From CALCCV01 sp964388665 (GTDB lineage Bacteria; Bdellovibrionota; Bdellovibrionia; Bdellovibrionales; Bdellovibrionaceae), in contig CAYMBJ010000027.1 of the NCBI GenBank assembly GCA_964388665.1, positions 1-46,964 of the forward strand: DNA of 46,964 nt. Reading direction: 5' to 3'. Both the position numbers and the translations under genes were made by a program. This document shows positions 16,838 through 25,277 of this stretch, piece by piece. A model generated the notes under the pieces. That model saw nothing but the letters and a program-made list of their open reading frames with translations. It did not search any database and was not told the DNA's origin. Each line of letters starts with the position of its first letter. Position 1 is the first letter of the stretch.

Positions 16838-17497
16838 CTAACCCACTAAATAAAGTAGAGGGAACAGAAAAATCCAAATCAAATCGACGATGTGCCAAAA
16901 AATACCGACACCTTCAACGGGAGTGAAATAATCCGCTCCCAATTCGCCGCTCTTAATGCGTTTTGCAACCCAGCCCATCAGCACCATGCCGCAAAGTACG
17001 TGGAAACCGTGAAGACCCGTCATGCAAAAATAAAAGCCAAAATAAAGGCCCAAATTGCTATGCACTGGATTTACATGCTCTGTGTTCAGCCAAATACCGG
17101 GCAAAAAACCATGGTGAATCTTGCTGGTGTATTCAATATACTTTACGACCATAAATATCAGACCGCAGCCAATGGTCACCATAAGCATATTGAAGGCCTT
17201 ATCGCGCTCACCTTTTTGCGTGTACATCACAGCCAAAGCCATAGTCCATGATGAAAACAGCAGCACACAAGTATTGATTGTCCCCATGACCCAGCTCAGC
17301 TGCTTTGCACCTTCGGCAAACATTTCTGGATATTTGTGGTGAAATAAAAAGTATCCGACAAAAAGGCCACCAAACATCAAAATCTCAGTGACCATGAACA
17401 GCCAAATGCCTTGCTTGGCGCTGTCATATTGGTGCTCAGCATTTTTAAAATGGTGAGCTACGTGTGAATCATGGCTAGCAGCACTATCTGTACTCAT
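16838..17497 (-). CDS. coxC: cytochrome c oxidase subunit III
   Basis: Membrane subunit of 219 residues with five helices, the short form without the two N-terminal helices of the mitochondrial type. Conserved marks: KQGIWLFMVTEILMFGGLF with the Glu of helix 3, FGFYFCMTGLHGFHVLCG, and YFTPVEGVGIFWHIVDLIWIFLFPLLYL at the end, read as a helix with the usual HxxDxxW. Supports proton uptake stability of subunit I. It overlaps the end of coxA by 14 bases, which implies coupled translation. Confidence 0.94.
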   Translation of the reverse strand: MSTDSAASHDSHVAHHFKNAEHQYDSAKQGIWLFMVTEILMFGGLFVGYFLFHHKYPEMFAEGAKQLSWVMGTINTCVLLFSSWTMALAVMYTQKGERDKAFNMLMVTIGCGLIFMVVKYIEYTSKIHHGFLPGIWLNTEHVNPVHSNLGLYFGFYFCMTGLHGFHVLCGMVLMGWVAKRIKSGELGADYFTPVEGVGIFWHIVDLIWIFLFPLLYLVG

Positions 17498-19118
17498 AAG
17501 GCCCCGCTGTAATTATGGGTTCAACGTCAAAATTATGATGAGGCGGAGGTGAGGGCACCGTCCACTCCAATGTCTTTGCACCCCAAGGATTGGCAGGCGC
17601 CTTAGGCCCACTGCGAATTCCCTTAATGATTGTGTACAAACCAATCAAAAAGCCAACTGCGATAAGATAAGAACCAATCGTGGACACCCGATTCAATGTT
17701 GTAAAGGCCTCAACATAATTGAAATACCTTCTCGGCATCCCCATGGCTCCAAGGATAAACTGCGGAAAGAAAGTTACATTGAACCCAACGAAAATAAAAA
17801 AGAAAGAGAGTATTGCGCTGTTCTCATTGACCATCTTGCCAAACATTTTTGGAAACCAATAATAGAATCCACCCATGATCGCCATCAGTGTTCCACCCAC
17901 CATCACATAATGAAAGTGCGCAACCACAAAATAGGTGTCATGAAAGTGAACATCGGTGGCCACGGTCGCCAACATGATCCCCGTCACGCCGCCGATCGCA
18001 AAGAGAAACAAAAAACCCAAGGCAAAGAGCATTGGCGCACTGAACTGAATGGAACCTTTATAAAGAGTCGCCAGCCAATTGAACATCTTAATGGCTGTAG
18101 GCACACCCACCAGCATAGTTAAGAATGAAAATACGATTCCGGCCACTTCTGACTGGCCTGACACAAACATATGGTGACCCCATACAAAGAAGGAAACAGC
18201 AGCGATCCCTAATGAAGAGTAGGCAATGGCCGTGTAACCAAAAATCGTTTTGCGCGAAAAGGCTGTGATCAACTCGCTGATCACTCCCATTGCCGGCAAA
18301 ATCATGATGTAAACCGCTGGGTGAGAATAAAACCAAAAGAAGTGCTGAAAGAGCACCGGGTCACCACCCAGTTTTGAGTCAAATATACCGATACCGAAGA
18401 CCTTCTCGGCAACCAGCAGTAGCAGCGTTATTCCCAAAACAGGAGTTGCAAGTACCTGAATGATCGCAGTCGAGTAGATTGCCCATACAAAAAGCGGAAT
18501 ACGGTACATGGTCATTCCGGGTGCCCGCAATTTATGGACCGTCACAATAAAATTCAATCCAGTAAGAATGGAGGACATTCCCATGGTAAAAGCCGCCAAG
18601 ACCATGGTGATCACAGCCGTTTGTGTTTTGATTGAGTAAGGCGTGTAGAACGTCCAGCCCGTATCAATCTTGGTTGTCAGCAATGTGCTTACCGCCATGA
18701 TGGCGCCAGCCATAAACACATACCAACTGGCCAAATTCAATCTGGGAAAAGCCACGTCCTTAGCACCAATATGCAGCGGCAAAAAGAAGTTACCTAAGAT
18801 CGCGGGAATCCCTGGGATTATGACCATAAAAACCATGATGGCGCCATGATAGGTGAGGACCTGATTGTAGACATCACCATTAGGAAATATGTTTCCAGTT
18901 GCCGCACTGGGGTTGGGTGAATACAGCTCCGTTCTTAATAGGAGCGCCATAATGCCGCCCACTAAAAAGAAAGTCATCACTGATATCATATACATCAAAC
19001 CAATGCGCTTGTGATCCAGAGTCGTTAGCCATGATTTAATTCCTGCGAATTCATTAATGTAATTAACGCTTCCATCTGATTTTGAATGCCCGTGAGCACC
19101 CGAATTTGCCGTGGCCAT
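17484..19118 (-). CDS. coxA: caa3-type cytochrome c oxidase subunit I (A2-type)
   Basis: Catalytic subunit reducing oxygen to water and pumping protons. 544 residues with 12 helices. Heme and copper ligands: H91 (low-spin heme a), H266, H315 and H316 (CuB), H401 and H403 (heme a3 and a), and the cross-linked Y270. Where most A1 oxidases have a Glu in the HPEVY motif, this has WFYSHPAVY (Y264-S265, A268), the Tyr-Ser pair used in place of that Glu in A2-type enzymes such as the Rhodothermus caa3 oxidase. Follows coxB by eight bases. Membrane location and function are certain; the A2 assignment rests on that motif. Confidence 0.97.
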   Translation of the reverse strand: MATANSGAHGHSKSDGSVNYINEFAGIKSWLTTLDHKRIGLMYMISVMTFFLVGGIMALLLRTELYSPNPSAATGNIFPNGDVYNQVLTYHGAIMVFMVIIPGIPAILGNFFLPLHIGAKDVAFPRLNLASWYVFMAGAIMAVSTLLTTKIDTGWTFYTPYSIKTQTAVITMVLAAFTMGMSSILTGLNFIVTVHKLRAPGMTMYRIPLFVWAIYSTAIIQVLATPVLGITLLLLVAEKVFGIGIFDSKLGGDPVLFQHFFWFYSHPAVYIMILPAMGVISELITAFSRKTIFGYTAIAYSSLGIAAVSFFVWGHHMFVSGQSEVAGIVFSFLTMLVGVPTAIKMFNWLATLYKGSIQFSAPMLFALGFLFLFAIGGVTGIMLATVATDVHFHDTYFVVAHFHYVMVGGTLMAIMGGFYYWFPKMFGKMVNENSAILSFFFIFVGFNVTFFPQFILGAMGMPRRYFNYVEAFTTLNRVSTIGSYLIAVGFLIGLYTIIKGIRSGPKAPANPWGAKTLEWTVPSPPPHHNFDVEPIITAGPYEYR

Positions 19119-19126
19119 AGAATCTC

Positions 19127-20104
19127 CTACTGCTGTCCTACCGATTTAATATATTCAACCAAAGCGGTAAGTTCGACCTCTGATAACAGACCTTGATACG
19201 AGTTCATATTCGCAGCCTCAAAACCTTTAACTTTTTTAATGTTAGGATTTAAAATCGATTCACGAATATAGTTTTCATCAACAAGAACCTGGCTTCCATC
19301 CGCCATAGTCTCTTGGGTATTGAATTTTCTAAATAGGGAAGGTCCTACTTTTGTTCCTTCCACTTCGGCATTGTGGCATCCGACACAACCCTTCACGTTA
19401 AAGAGCTTGGCCCCGCGCTCGGCCATTGGCAAAAAGCGAACATTGGCTTCCTCTTCGAGCCACTGATCATATTCCTGCTGTGGGAGAACATGGATCTTGG
19501 TGAGCATTTCGGAGTGCTGAGTCCCGCAAAACTCTGTACAGAACACCTGAAATTCTCCTAGCTTTTCTGCGCGAAACCACAAAGAGGTGTAGCGCCCCGG
19601 AACCGCATCTTGCTTGATACGAAAACTGGGCACAAAAAAGCTATGAATAACGTCGTTGGACGACAAGATCAGCTTAACATCACGATTGACGGGAACGCGA
19701 ATCTCACTGGCTTGCACGCCGCTCTTGTACTGCGCTTCCCAAGCCCACTGCTTACCGACAACATGAATTTCGAGTGCATCCTTAGGCGCCGCACGCATGT
19801 CATGATAGATGTACCATCCCCATGCAAAGACCCCGAGGAAGATCACCAACGGGATAAAGGACCACAAAAACTCTAAAAAGGTATTGTGAGTGAGGTACGC
19901 AGTCTTATCATGATCAGTTTTGCGTCGATACTTGAGCGCAAAATAAATCATACCGCCAATCAATATGAAACAGGCAATCGCGCTCGAGAGGAGCAAAAAC
20001 GCATAAAGATTATCGACCTGTGCCGATATCTCCGTTGCTTGCGGCGGCATAAATGACTGAGCACCAGCGAGTGACGAAATCAAGAGTGCTTTCAACATGA
20101 ACAT
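19127..20104 (-). CDS. coxB: cytochrome c oxidase subunit II with fused cytochrome c (caa3 type)
   Basis: Receives electrons and passes them to subunit I. 325 residues: signal peptide, two membrane helices (about 35-57 and 77-100), then the CuA cupredoxin domain with H154, C189, C193, H197 and M200 (FCTEFCGTQHSEM) and W120-A-W aromatic entry. The C-terminal domain from about 225 is a class I cytochrome c with CVGCH (C240-C243-H244) and a later Met ligand, which defines the caa3 subtype. Two ATGs (20104 and 20098) share one AAGGAG site; either could be the start. Follows the SCO gene by 45 bases. Confidence 0.96.
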   Translation of the reverse strand: MFMLKALLISSLAGAQSFMPPQATEISAQVDNLYAFLLLSSAIACFILIGGMIYFALKYRRKTDHDKTAYLTHNTFLEFLWSFIPLVIFLGVFAWGWYIYHDMRAAPKDALEIHVVGKQWAWEAQYKSGVQASEIRVPVNRDVKLILSSNDVIHSFFVPSFRIKQDAVPGRYTSLWFRAEKLGEFQVFCTEFCGTQHSEMLTKIHVLPQQEYDQWLEEEANVRFLPMAERGAKLFNVKGCVGCHNAEVEGTKVGPSLFRKFNTQETMADGSQVLVDENYIRESILNPNIKKVKGFEAANMNSYQGLLSEVELTALVEYIKSVGQQ

Positions 20105-20149
20105 TGGCTCCTTCGTTCCTCCAGCCCGTAAATAAACGCGAACAGCAAA

Positions 20150-21106
20150 CTACGCATTGGCATGCTTGCGCGCACGAATCCAAACGGGCAATAACCACAC
20201 CATCAACACCACTACTGTCATCGCACCGGCCACCTTCATCAAATTGAAGGCGTACAACGTGTATCGACTCAAATGGGGATTGAACTTAAAACAATATAAA
20301 ATCATTTGGTCCAAAAAACTGCCGACCGTGCCATTTGCCGCTTCGGTCACAGCCAATTTAATATCTTTGCCGCTAAATACAATGCCCGGCAAATAACGAG
20401 TGATCGTTCCGTCGGGGCTAATGAGAATGGCCGCGGAAGCATGTACCCACTCATTGGCCTCTTCATTAAACTTATAGTTAAAACCCAGGGCGCTCATAAG
20501 TGCTTTGACGTTTTTTTCGTCGCCGGTAAGAAACTCCCACTCGCTTCCTGAAATGGGACGACCGTATTCTGCAATGTAACTTTCTCGTTTTCCGGCAGCA
20601 AGGTCCGCATCCTCACGCGGATCAAAGCTAATGGCGACGGCTTTAAAGTTATCGCCGACCTTCCAATCCATTTCTTTGAGTCCAGCCACCAATCCATTGA
20701 GGTGATGATTGCACAAAGTGGTGCAGCTAAAGTAGACTGGAGACAGTATCAGCGGCTTGTTATCCGCAAGCATCGCACCAAGAGTGGTCACTTCATTGTT
20801 CTGATTAACGAAGCTCAAATCCAAAGGAATCTTTTTACCCAACTGCTCATCAATGCTGACACCTTTTAGGTCATCGGGAGCAGCATCTGAAGTGCCCAGA
20901 TCTGGTTGCCCAGAATAGGAAGAGGGCGCCTGCCTGGCGGGGGATGATTGGGAAAAGGAAGGATACGAATAGCCAAGAAGAACCATTGCCACTGCAGCAA
21001 TGACCAATTGCTTTACTAAAAATCCTCGCCTGGCCTGGCCTGGCAGACTCGCGCAAATTTCGGTAATCAACGCAGGTTTTTGATTCTTAATAAAAACTTT
21101 GCCCAT
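20150..21106 (-). CDS. SCO1/SenC family copper chaperone for the oxidase
   Basis: Delivers copper to the CuA site of subunit II. 318 residues from the ATG at 21106, whose stop-start arrangement with the cytochrome c gene leaves one base between them (TAA then T then ATG). An N-terminal hydrophobic segment (about 33-50) exports it. The thioredoxin-like core has C128 and C132 (FSCTTLC) and the conserved His in EWVHASAAIL, so all copper ligands are present. A second hydrophobic segment near the C-terminus (about 285-310) adds a membrane anchor that typical SCO proteins lack. The frame extends to a TTG at 21127, but the ATG is preferred. Confidence 0.92.
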   Translation of the reverse strand: MGKVFIKNQKPALITEICASLPGQARRGFLVKQLVIAAVAMVLLGYSYPSFSQSSPARQAPSSYSGQPDLGTSDAAPDDLKGVSIDEQLGKKIPLDLSFVNQNNEVTTLGAMLADNKPLILSPVYFSCTTLCNHHLNGLVAGLKEMDWKVGDNFKAVAISFDPREDADLAAGKRESYIAEYGRPISGSEWEFLTGDEKNVKALMSALGFNYKFNEEANEWVHASAAILISPDGTITRYLPGIVFSGKDIKLAVTEAANGTVGSFLDQMILYCFKFNPHLSRYTLYAFNLMKVAGAMTVVVLMVWLLPVWIRARKHANA

Positions 21107-21107
21107 A

Positions 21108-21647
21108 TTAGTTTGCCGTCTTTGCAAATTCTGCTATTGCCGCGGCTTCTTCGGCCACTTTGTTTTCTGTAATGCTATTAACATACTGAGTGAGTGCCCA
21201 GCGATCGGAAGCTTTCATGTTGGCATAAGCGGCCATTGAAGAACCCGGAATTCCGTTTGTGAGCACTTTAAAAATGCCCATGTAGCCACCACCATGCTGC
21301 CACTTCCCTTCCACAAGGTTGCGTGGTTTGGGATTGAGAGCTTGCCCAGCAGAGCCATCGCCTTCGCCCTTTGGACCGTGGCACATAGCACAGTTCGCTT
21401 TAAAAAGCTGTCGCCCGTAAGCCACGACTTTTTCGTTCGGCACCCACGGCTCTTGGACATCGTCGATATTTGCAATCACTGGCTCCGGAGCAACTTGCTC
21501 CATCTCCTTGGGATCGCGAATGTTCTCCTTGAGATCGATTCCTTTATGAAAAAAGGAAAGATAGCCAATGAGAATAAAGACCACTCCCATTGAAGAGATA
21601 AAAATGAATTCACCAAAACGATTGTGCTGGTCGTTTGAACCTTGCAT
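21108..21647 (-). CDS. membrane-anchored mono-heme cytochrome c
   Basis: Electron carrier tethered to the periplasmic face of the inner membrane. 179 residues: one hydrophobic anchor (about 13-33), a linker rich in Pro, Glu and Val, and a class I cytochrome c domain with CAMCH near residue 85-90 and GNGIPGSSMAAY-like Met loop (FKVLTNGIPGSSMAAY). It is the first gene of the cox unit and most likely feeds the oxidase directly; it resembles the small membrane cytochromes of alternative complex III clusters, but no other part of that complex is in the window. RBS is weak. The region upstream (21648-21790) is expected to hold the operon promoter. Confidence 0.9.
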   Translation of the reverse strand: MQGSNDQHNRFGEFIFISSMGVVFILIGYLSFFHKGIDLKENIRDPKEMEQVAPEPVIANIDDVQEPWVPNEKVVAYGRQLFKANCAMCHGPKGEGDGSAGQALNPKPRNLVEGKWQHGGGYMGIFKVLTNGIPGSSMAAYANMKASDRWALTQYVNSITENKVAEEAAAIAEFAKTAN

Positions 21648-21748
21648 CCAGAATGACTCCGAAGAAATTATCGATTAATTATCAATATGATTTGTAGCGT
21701 AAGCGATGGTATTTCGCAAACTGATTAAAAAACATCGCGCTGTATCAC

Positions 21749-21774
21749 CTAGCCTCAATTCAACAATCATTTTT
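21749..21774. repeat. solitary copy of the CTAG inverted-repeat arm
   Basis: Matches the 26-bp left arm at 10522-10547 in 23 of 26 positions (hand alignment), beginning with CTAG and ending in a T run. The partner arm was not found nearby. It is followed by a 7-bp hairpin (21785-21801, TGCCAAC and GTTGGCA) that covers the stop of the reverse-strand hydrolase gene. Confidence 0.6.
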
Positions 21775-21790
21775 TTCGGGCAAATGCCAA

Positions 21791-22729
21791 CTAAGTTGGC
21801 AAGGTGACATCGTTTAGATTTTGCTGATACAAAAACTCTCGCAATTGCGTTGCCATCAGTTCGGGGTTTTCGATGTTGCAACTGTGGCCTCTCTCGGGAA
21901 TTTGCCTAAATTCACCTCGCTCCATGAGGGCGGCGAGATCTTGCGAGTCGCGCTCCTGTAAAATAAAATCATCTTCTCCATGCAAAACTAGAACGGGATT
22001 GGCTATCTTTTTTAACTCCAACCGATGATCAATATTATGTAGCGCCCTGAGAAGCCACGGGCCCGAAAACTCTGCAGCTTTTATAGCATCCGGCAGTATG
22101 CGCGCCTGAAAGAAGGGGTCTTCCGTGCGTATATCTTTGATCGCCGCCGCCATCACTTTCGCGATCAAGGCCGGGTTGGACTTCATTTTTGCAAAAAGCC
22201 GAACCAACTGCCCATCATCGGGCAATCCCCTCGCTCCAACGGGATCCAAAAGCAGGGCTCTGCCCATTCTCCATTTATTCATTCGCCACTTGTTGTGCAG
22301 ATCCGCATTGAATATGTCGCTTGTTTGTCGAGCGCTTTGCAATGAATCTGCCGAGGAACTCAGGAGGGCCAGCATCAGCGCGACCACGAGCCCACCGGCC
22401 GAGTGGCCAACAAAATGAACCGCTGACAATTTTTTTTGATCACTTGCCGTGTTGTGAATAAAATCACCGAGCTCTCCATGCAAAAGAGCCACAAAATCGT
22501 CGGCAATTTTCTGCAAATTCATATCACTCGACCGCTGCGGTTGTGAGGACCCGCCACAGCCAGGCAGATCGAGGCAAATCATATGCCCAGGCGCTGCAAC
22601 CGAAGCCACAGCCTTATCAGCAGCAAATACATCACGCAGGGGCTCCCACCACGCACCGCTGGCCAAATTTCCATGCACAAAGACTGTGGTTTCGGGCAGG
22701 ATGTTCGCAAAGACTTTATAATGAATCAT
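21791..22729 (-). CDS. alpha/beta hydrolase
   Basis: Serine hydrolase or esterase of unknown substrate, 312 residues. The oxyanion region is HGNLASGAWW, the nucleophile elbow is GHSAGG with S110, the acid is D253 or D254 in HGEDDF, and the His is H282 in RGHSCNIE, so the triad is complete. The insert from about 125 to 230 forms a helical cap. Cytoplasmic, with no signal peptide. It lies 23 bases beyond the stop of the fabG-like gene and may be cotranscribed with it. The upstream region of the cox operon begins right after it. Confidence 0.85.
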   Translation of the reverse strand: MIHYKVFANILPETTVFVHGNLASGAWWEPLRDVFAADKAVASVAAPGHMICLDLPGCGGSSQPQRSSDMNLQKIADDFVALLHGELGDFIHNTASDQKKLSAVHFVGHSAGGLVVALMLALLSSSADSLQSARQTSDIFNADLHNKWRMNKWRMGRALLLDPVGARGLPDDGQLVRLFAKMKSNPALIAKVMAAAIKDIRTEDPFFQARILPDAIKAAEFSGPWLLRALHNIDHRLELKKIANPVLVLHGEDDFILQERDSQDLAALMERGEFRQIPERGHSCNIENPELMATQLREFLYQQNLNDVTLPT

Positions 22730-22752
22730 TCTGTTGAGTTGTGAATCATTCC

Positions 22753-23502
22753 CTAAAGAACGATTCCTCCATCGACACTCAAAACGGTGCTGTTGACATA
22801 ACTAGCTTCATCGCTAGCCAGATACATGACAGCGTGAGCGATCTCGTGAGTCTCACCCAAGCGCTTCACAGGAACTTTCGCCGCCATCTGTTCAAGCGTT
22901 TCTTTTGGCATGGCATTGGTCATGGCCGTGCGGATAAATCCAGGAGCGATCGCATTGACGGTGAAACCTTTTCTCCCTAACTCTTTTCCAAGAGTTTTGG
23001 TAAAACCAATCACTCCCGCTTTTGCCGCTGCATAGTTGGCTTGGCCAAAATTGCCATACAGACCGACAACGCTGGAAATATTGATGATGCGCCGACTTTG
23101 GTGCGTGGTGCTGAATTTTTCCAGAAGAGCTTTGGTCACATTGAACAGCCCTGTCAAATTAACCTGAATGACTGAATCCCAATCTTCTGGAGACAATTTG
23201 GAAAATGATTTGTCTCTCGTAATTCCGGCATTGTTTACTAAAATGTCCACGCCTGTGGGCAAAGCCGCCACAGCAGTGGCCAAAGAGTTGCGATCGCCTA
23301 CATTGACAACTTGGCAATGCACTTTATTTTTAAAAGCACTCAGTTCCGCCCGTGCACTCTTGAGAGCGTCTTCAGAGTAGTCCCACAAAATGACTTGAGC
23401 ACCCGTCTGTAAAAACGATCGAGCAATTTCAAATCCGATGCCCTGAGCTCCGCCCGTGATCACCGCTGTCTTATTTGAAAAATCAAATTTAATGTTGGTC
23501 AT
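22753..23502 (-). CDS. 3-oxoacyl-ACP reductase FabG-like short-chain dehydrogenase
   Basis: NADPH-dependent reductase of 249 residues, likely for 3-oxoacyl groups in fatty-acid or polyketide-type chain growth. It has VTGGAQGIGF-type (here ITGGAQGIGFEIA) nucleotide binding, NNAGITRDKSF, ISSVVGLYGNFGQANYAAAKAG with the Ser-Tyr-Lys triad, and IAPGFIRTAMT. Start: the ATG at 23502 follows AGGAGA by about five bases; the frame extends to a TTG at 23517. It is divergent from the KAS III-like gene and shares a regulatory gap of 197 bases with it, so the two may work together. Confidence 0.9.
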   Translation of the reverse strand: MTNIKFDFSNKTAVITGGAQGIGFEIARSFLQTGAQVILWDYSEDALKSARAELSAFKNKVHCQVVNVGDRNSLATAVAALPTGVDILVNNAGITRDKSFSKLSPEDWDSVIQVNLTGLFNVTKALLEKFSTTHQSRRIINISSVVGLYGNFGQANYAAAKAGVIGFTKTLGKELGRKGFTVNAIAPGFIRTAMTNAMPKETLEQMAAKVPVKRLGETHEIAHAVMYLASDEASYVNSTVLSVDGGIVL

Positions 23503-23593
23503 AATCTCTCCTCTCAAAATTGTTAATCTAACCCGTGACTGAATCTTTAACTTTGGTCAACTTTATTGTCTTGCAAACCCAGTGCTTTTTTTA

Positions 23594-23627
23594 TTTTGCT
23601 AAATAGAGCAAAAATTCTATTTTAGAA
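23594..23627. promoter_or_regulatory. two adjacent palindromes in the fabG / KAS III divergent region
   Basis: TTTTGCT and AGCAAAA (23594-23600 and 23607-23613) form a 7-bp inverted repeat with six bases between. TTCTA-TTT-TAGAA (23615-23627) follows directly. Two sites in tandem in a divergent lipid-gene promoter region suggest a dimeric regulator, comparable in position to FabR or FadR sites, but the sequences are not those consensus sites. Confidence 0.35.
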
Positions 23628-23699
23628 ACTTGACCTTTCCTTGCAAAATCGCGATTCATGAGTGCCACTAAAACCTCTATAAAGGATGGGAATGGAATC

Positions 23700-24758
23700 A
23701 TGAATTACACTTCAATTGATCCTCAAGCAAAGAGCGCGTCCGATTTGAAACAGAGTCTTCGACGTGGAGTTATTACTGGTACTGGGTTTTATGCTCCAGA
23801 CAATGTGGTTACCAATTCCTATTTCGACGATCTTTATAAAAAAGACATCGGAACCTTTTTACGGGAGCAACGAAATATTGAATCTCGGCGCTGGATGAGC
23901 GCAGATCAAAGAACTTCAGATCTTATTCTCCCCGCAGCGGAAAAGGCTCTGGCCAAAGCCAAAATCAAGGCGACCGATTTGGATCTGATCATCGTATGTA
24001 CAGACACTCCCGACTACATTTCGCCATCCACTGCGGCAGTGGTGCAACATCGTTTGGGAGCCAAACGAGCTGGGACTTTTGATCTAAATACAGCCTGTGC
24101 TGGCTTTGTAACTGGTTTGGACGTGGCCTGCAAATACATCTCAGCTGATGAGAGATACCGAAACATTTTGGTCGTCGGCGCCTATGCCATGAGCAAGTAC
24201 CTCAATTTTGATGACTACAAAATCGCTAGCTTGTTTGCCGACGGTGCTGGAGCTGCTGTGGTGGGCGCTTCTCACGATCATGGGTACTTGGCGAGCCAAC
24301 TCTTTACTGAGGGTGAATTTCACGACTACATGGGAATTTATGCGGGCGGATCGGCCATGCCCCTGAACCAGCAAGTGCTGGACGAAAAGAAGCATTTGCT
24401 CGCTTTTCCGAAGAGAATTCCTCCCGAGACAAATGGCAATCATTGGCCAAAACTTGTGGAGATCGTTTGCGATCGCATTGGCAAGGCTCCAAGTGCCATT
24501 GACAAGTTTTTTATCACTCAATTCAATATCAATAGTATCAATGAAACTCTTGATAAATTGAATTTACCTCGGGAAAAATCCCACAACATTATGCGCGAAT
24601 ATGGATATACGGGAAGCGCCTCAATTGGTATGGCGCTTGCGGATGCTTGCAATAAGAAGCTCCTCAAAAAAGGTGATCTGGTTGTCTTCATTGGCTCTGG
24701 GGGCGGCATGTCGATGGCTTGCCTCGCTATGGAGTGGGGTTACGACGAAGCAACTTGA
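23700..24758 (+). CDS. KAS III (FabH)-like condensing enzyme lacking the usual His and Asn
   Basis: Thiolase-fold protein of 352 residues. The acyl-Cys motif is intact: NTACAGFVTG, Cys at 133 of this form. The two other catalytic residues of FabH, the His of HQAN and the Asn of GNTSAAS, are not found: the corresponding segments read FITQFNINSINE and EYGYTGSASIGMAL. Condensation and decarboxylation in the FabH manner are therefore doubtful; acyl transfer or a HMG-CoA/OleA-like chemistry is possible. Start: the ATG at 23700 has GGGA nearby, while the earlier ATG at 23658 has no Shine-Dalgarno and would add 14 residues. It overlaps the convergent YchJ gene by 19 bases. Confidence 0.8.
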   Translation: MNYTSIDPQAKSASDLKQSLRRGVITGTGFYAPDNVVTNSYFDDLYKKDIGTFLREQRNIESRRWMSADQRTSDLILPAAEKALAKAKIKATDLDLIIVCTDTPDYISPSTAAVVQHRLGAKRAGTFDLNTACAGFVTGLDVACKYISADERYRNILVVGAYAMSKYLNFDDYKIASLFADGAGAAVVGASHDHGYLASQLFTEGEFHDYMGIYAGGSAMPLNQQVLDEKKHLLAFPKRIPPETNGNHWPKLVEIVCDRIGKAPSAIDKFFITQFNINSINETLDKLNLPREKSHNIMREYGYTGSASIGMALADACNKKLLKKGDLVVFIGSGGGMSMACLAMEWGYDEAT

Positions 24759-25174
24759 TCAAACACTTTTCCCTCTCTGTAGTACCAGCGACCGTTCTGT
24801 TTGCGAAATTTTGACAATTCATGGTGAACTTGTGCTTCCTCGGCATCAGCGAGTTTAAATTTAGCTTTGAACTCAACAATGCCCTTGTTGCCTTCGTCAG
24901 TCGCTCTGAGCACTTCCAAATTTAAAAACTTTGCTGAAGTGGCCCAGGCTTCGGTGGCTTGCCAATCCATTTGATAACGAGCTTGAGCATCGGTGGTTTC
25001 GCGCAAAAACTCCATGTCGTTCACGCAAAACGCGCTATAACGTGACCTCATAAGCATCTCAGGAGACAAAGGATGAGACTTTCGTTTGAGAAAGGGCTCA
25101 CAGCAGGATGCAAAAGCTTTGCCTGAACAACAAAAACAACCTTCAACAGCGGAATCAGTGGATTTCAAGATCAC
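24740..25174 (-). CDS. YchJ family protein with SEC-C zinc motif
   Basis: 144 residues. The N-terminal CFCCSGKAFASCCEPF has the Cys-x-Cys-x8-Cys-Cys pattern of the SEC-C zinc-binding motif, then the family-typical MLMRSRYSAF and the NTF2-like second part with KFRKQNGRWYYREG. Matches the UPF0225/YchJ family, whose function is not settled. The start codon is a GTG at 25174 with only a weak ribosome site. Convergent with, and overlapping by 19 bases, the KAS III-like gene, so it is unlikely to be part of the lipid unit. Confidence 0.85.
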   Translation of the reverse strand: MILKSTDSAVEGCFCCSGKAFASCCEPFLKRKSHPLSPEMLMRSRYSAFCVNDMEFLRETTDAQARYQMDWQATEAWATSAKFLNLEVLRATDEGNKGIVEFKAKFKLADAEEAQVHHELSKFRKQNGRWYYREGKVFDQVASS

Positions 25175-25277
25175 CTCGTTATTTTCAAATTAACACCAGC
25201 CTTCACCAAATCTTGACAAATTTCAATATTTGAATGAACAAGCTAATGCACTGTCAGCACTCAAGAGGGGAGCAACT

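Noticed and set aside
21785..21801. Hairpin TGCCAAC-TAA-GTTGGCA as a terminator
   Set aside because: No T-run follows it on either strand, and it overlaps the hydrolase stop codon.
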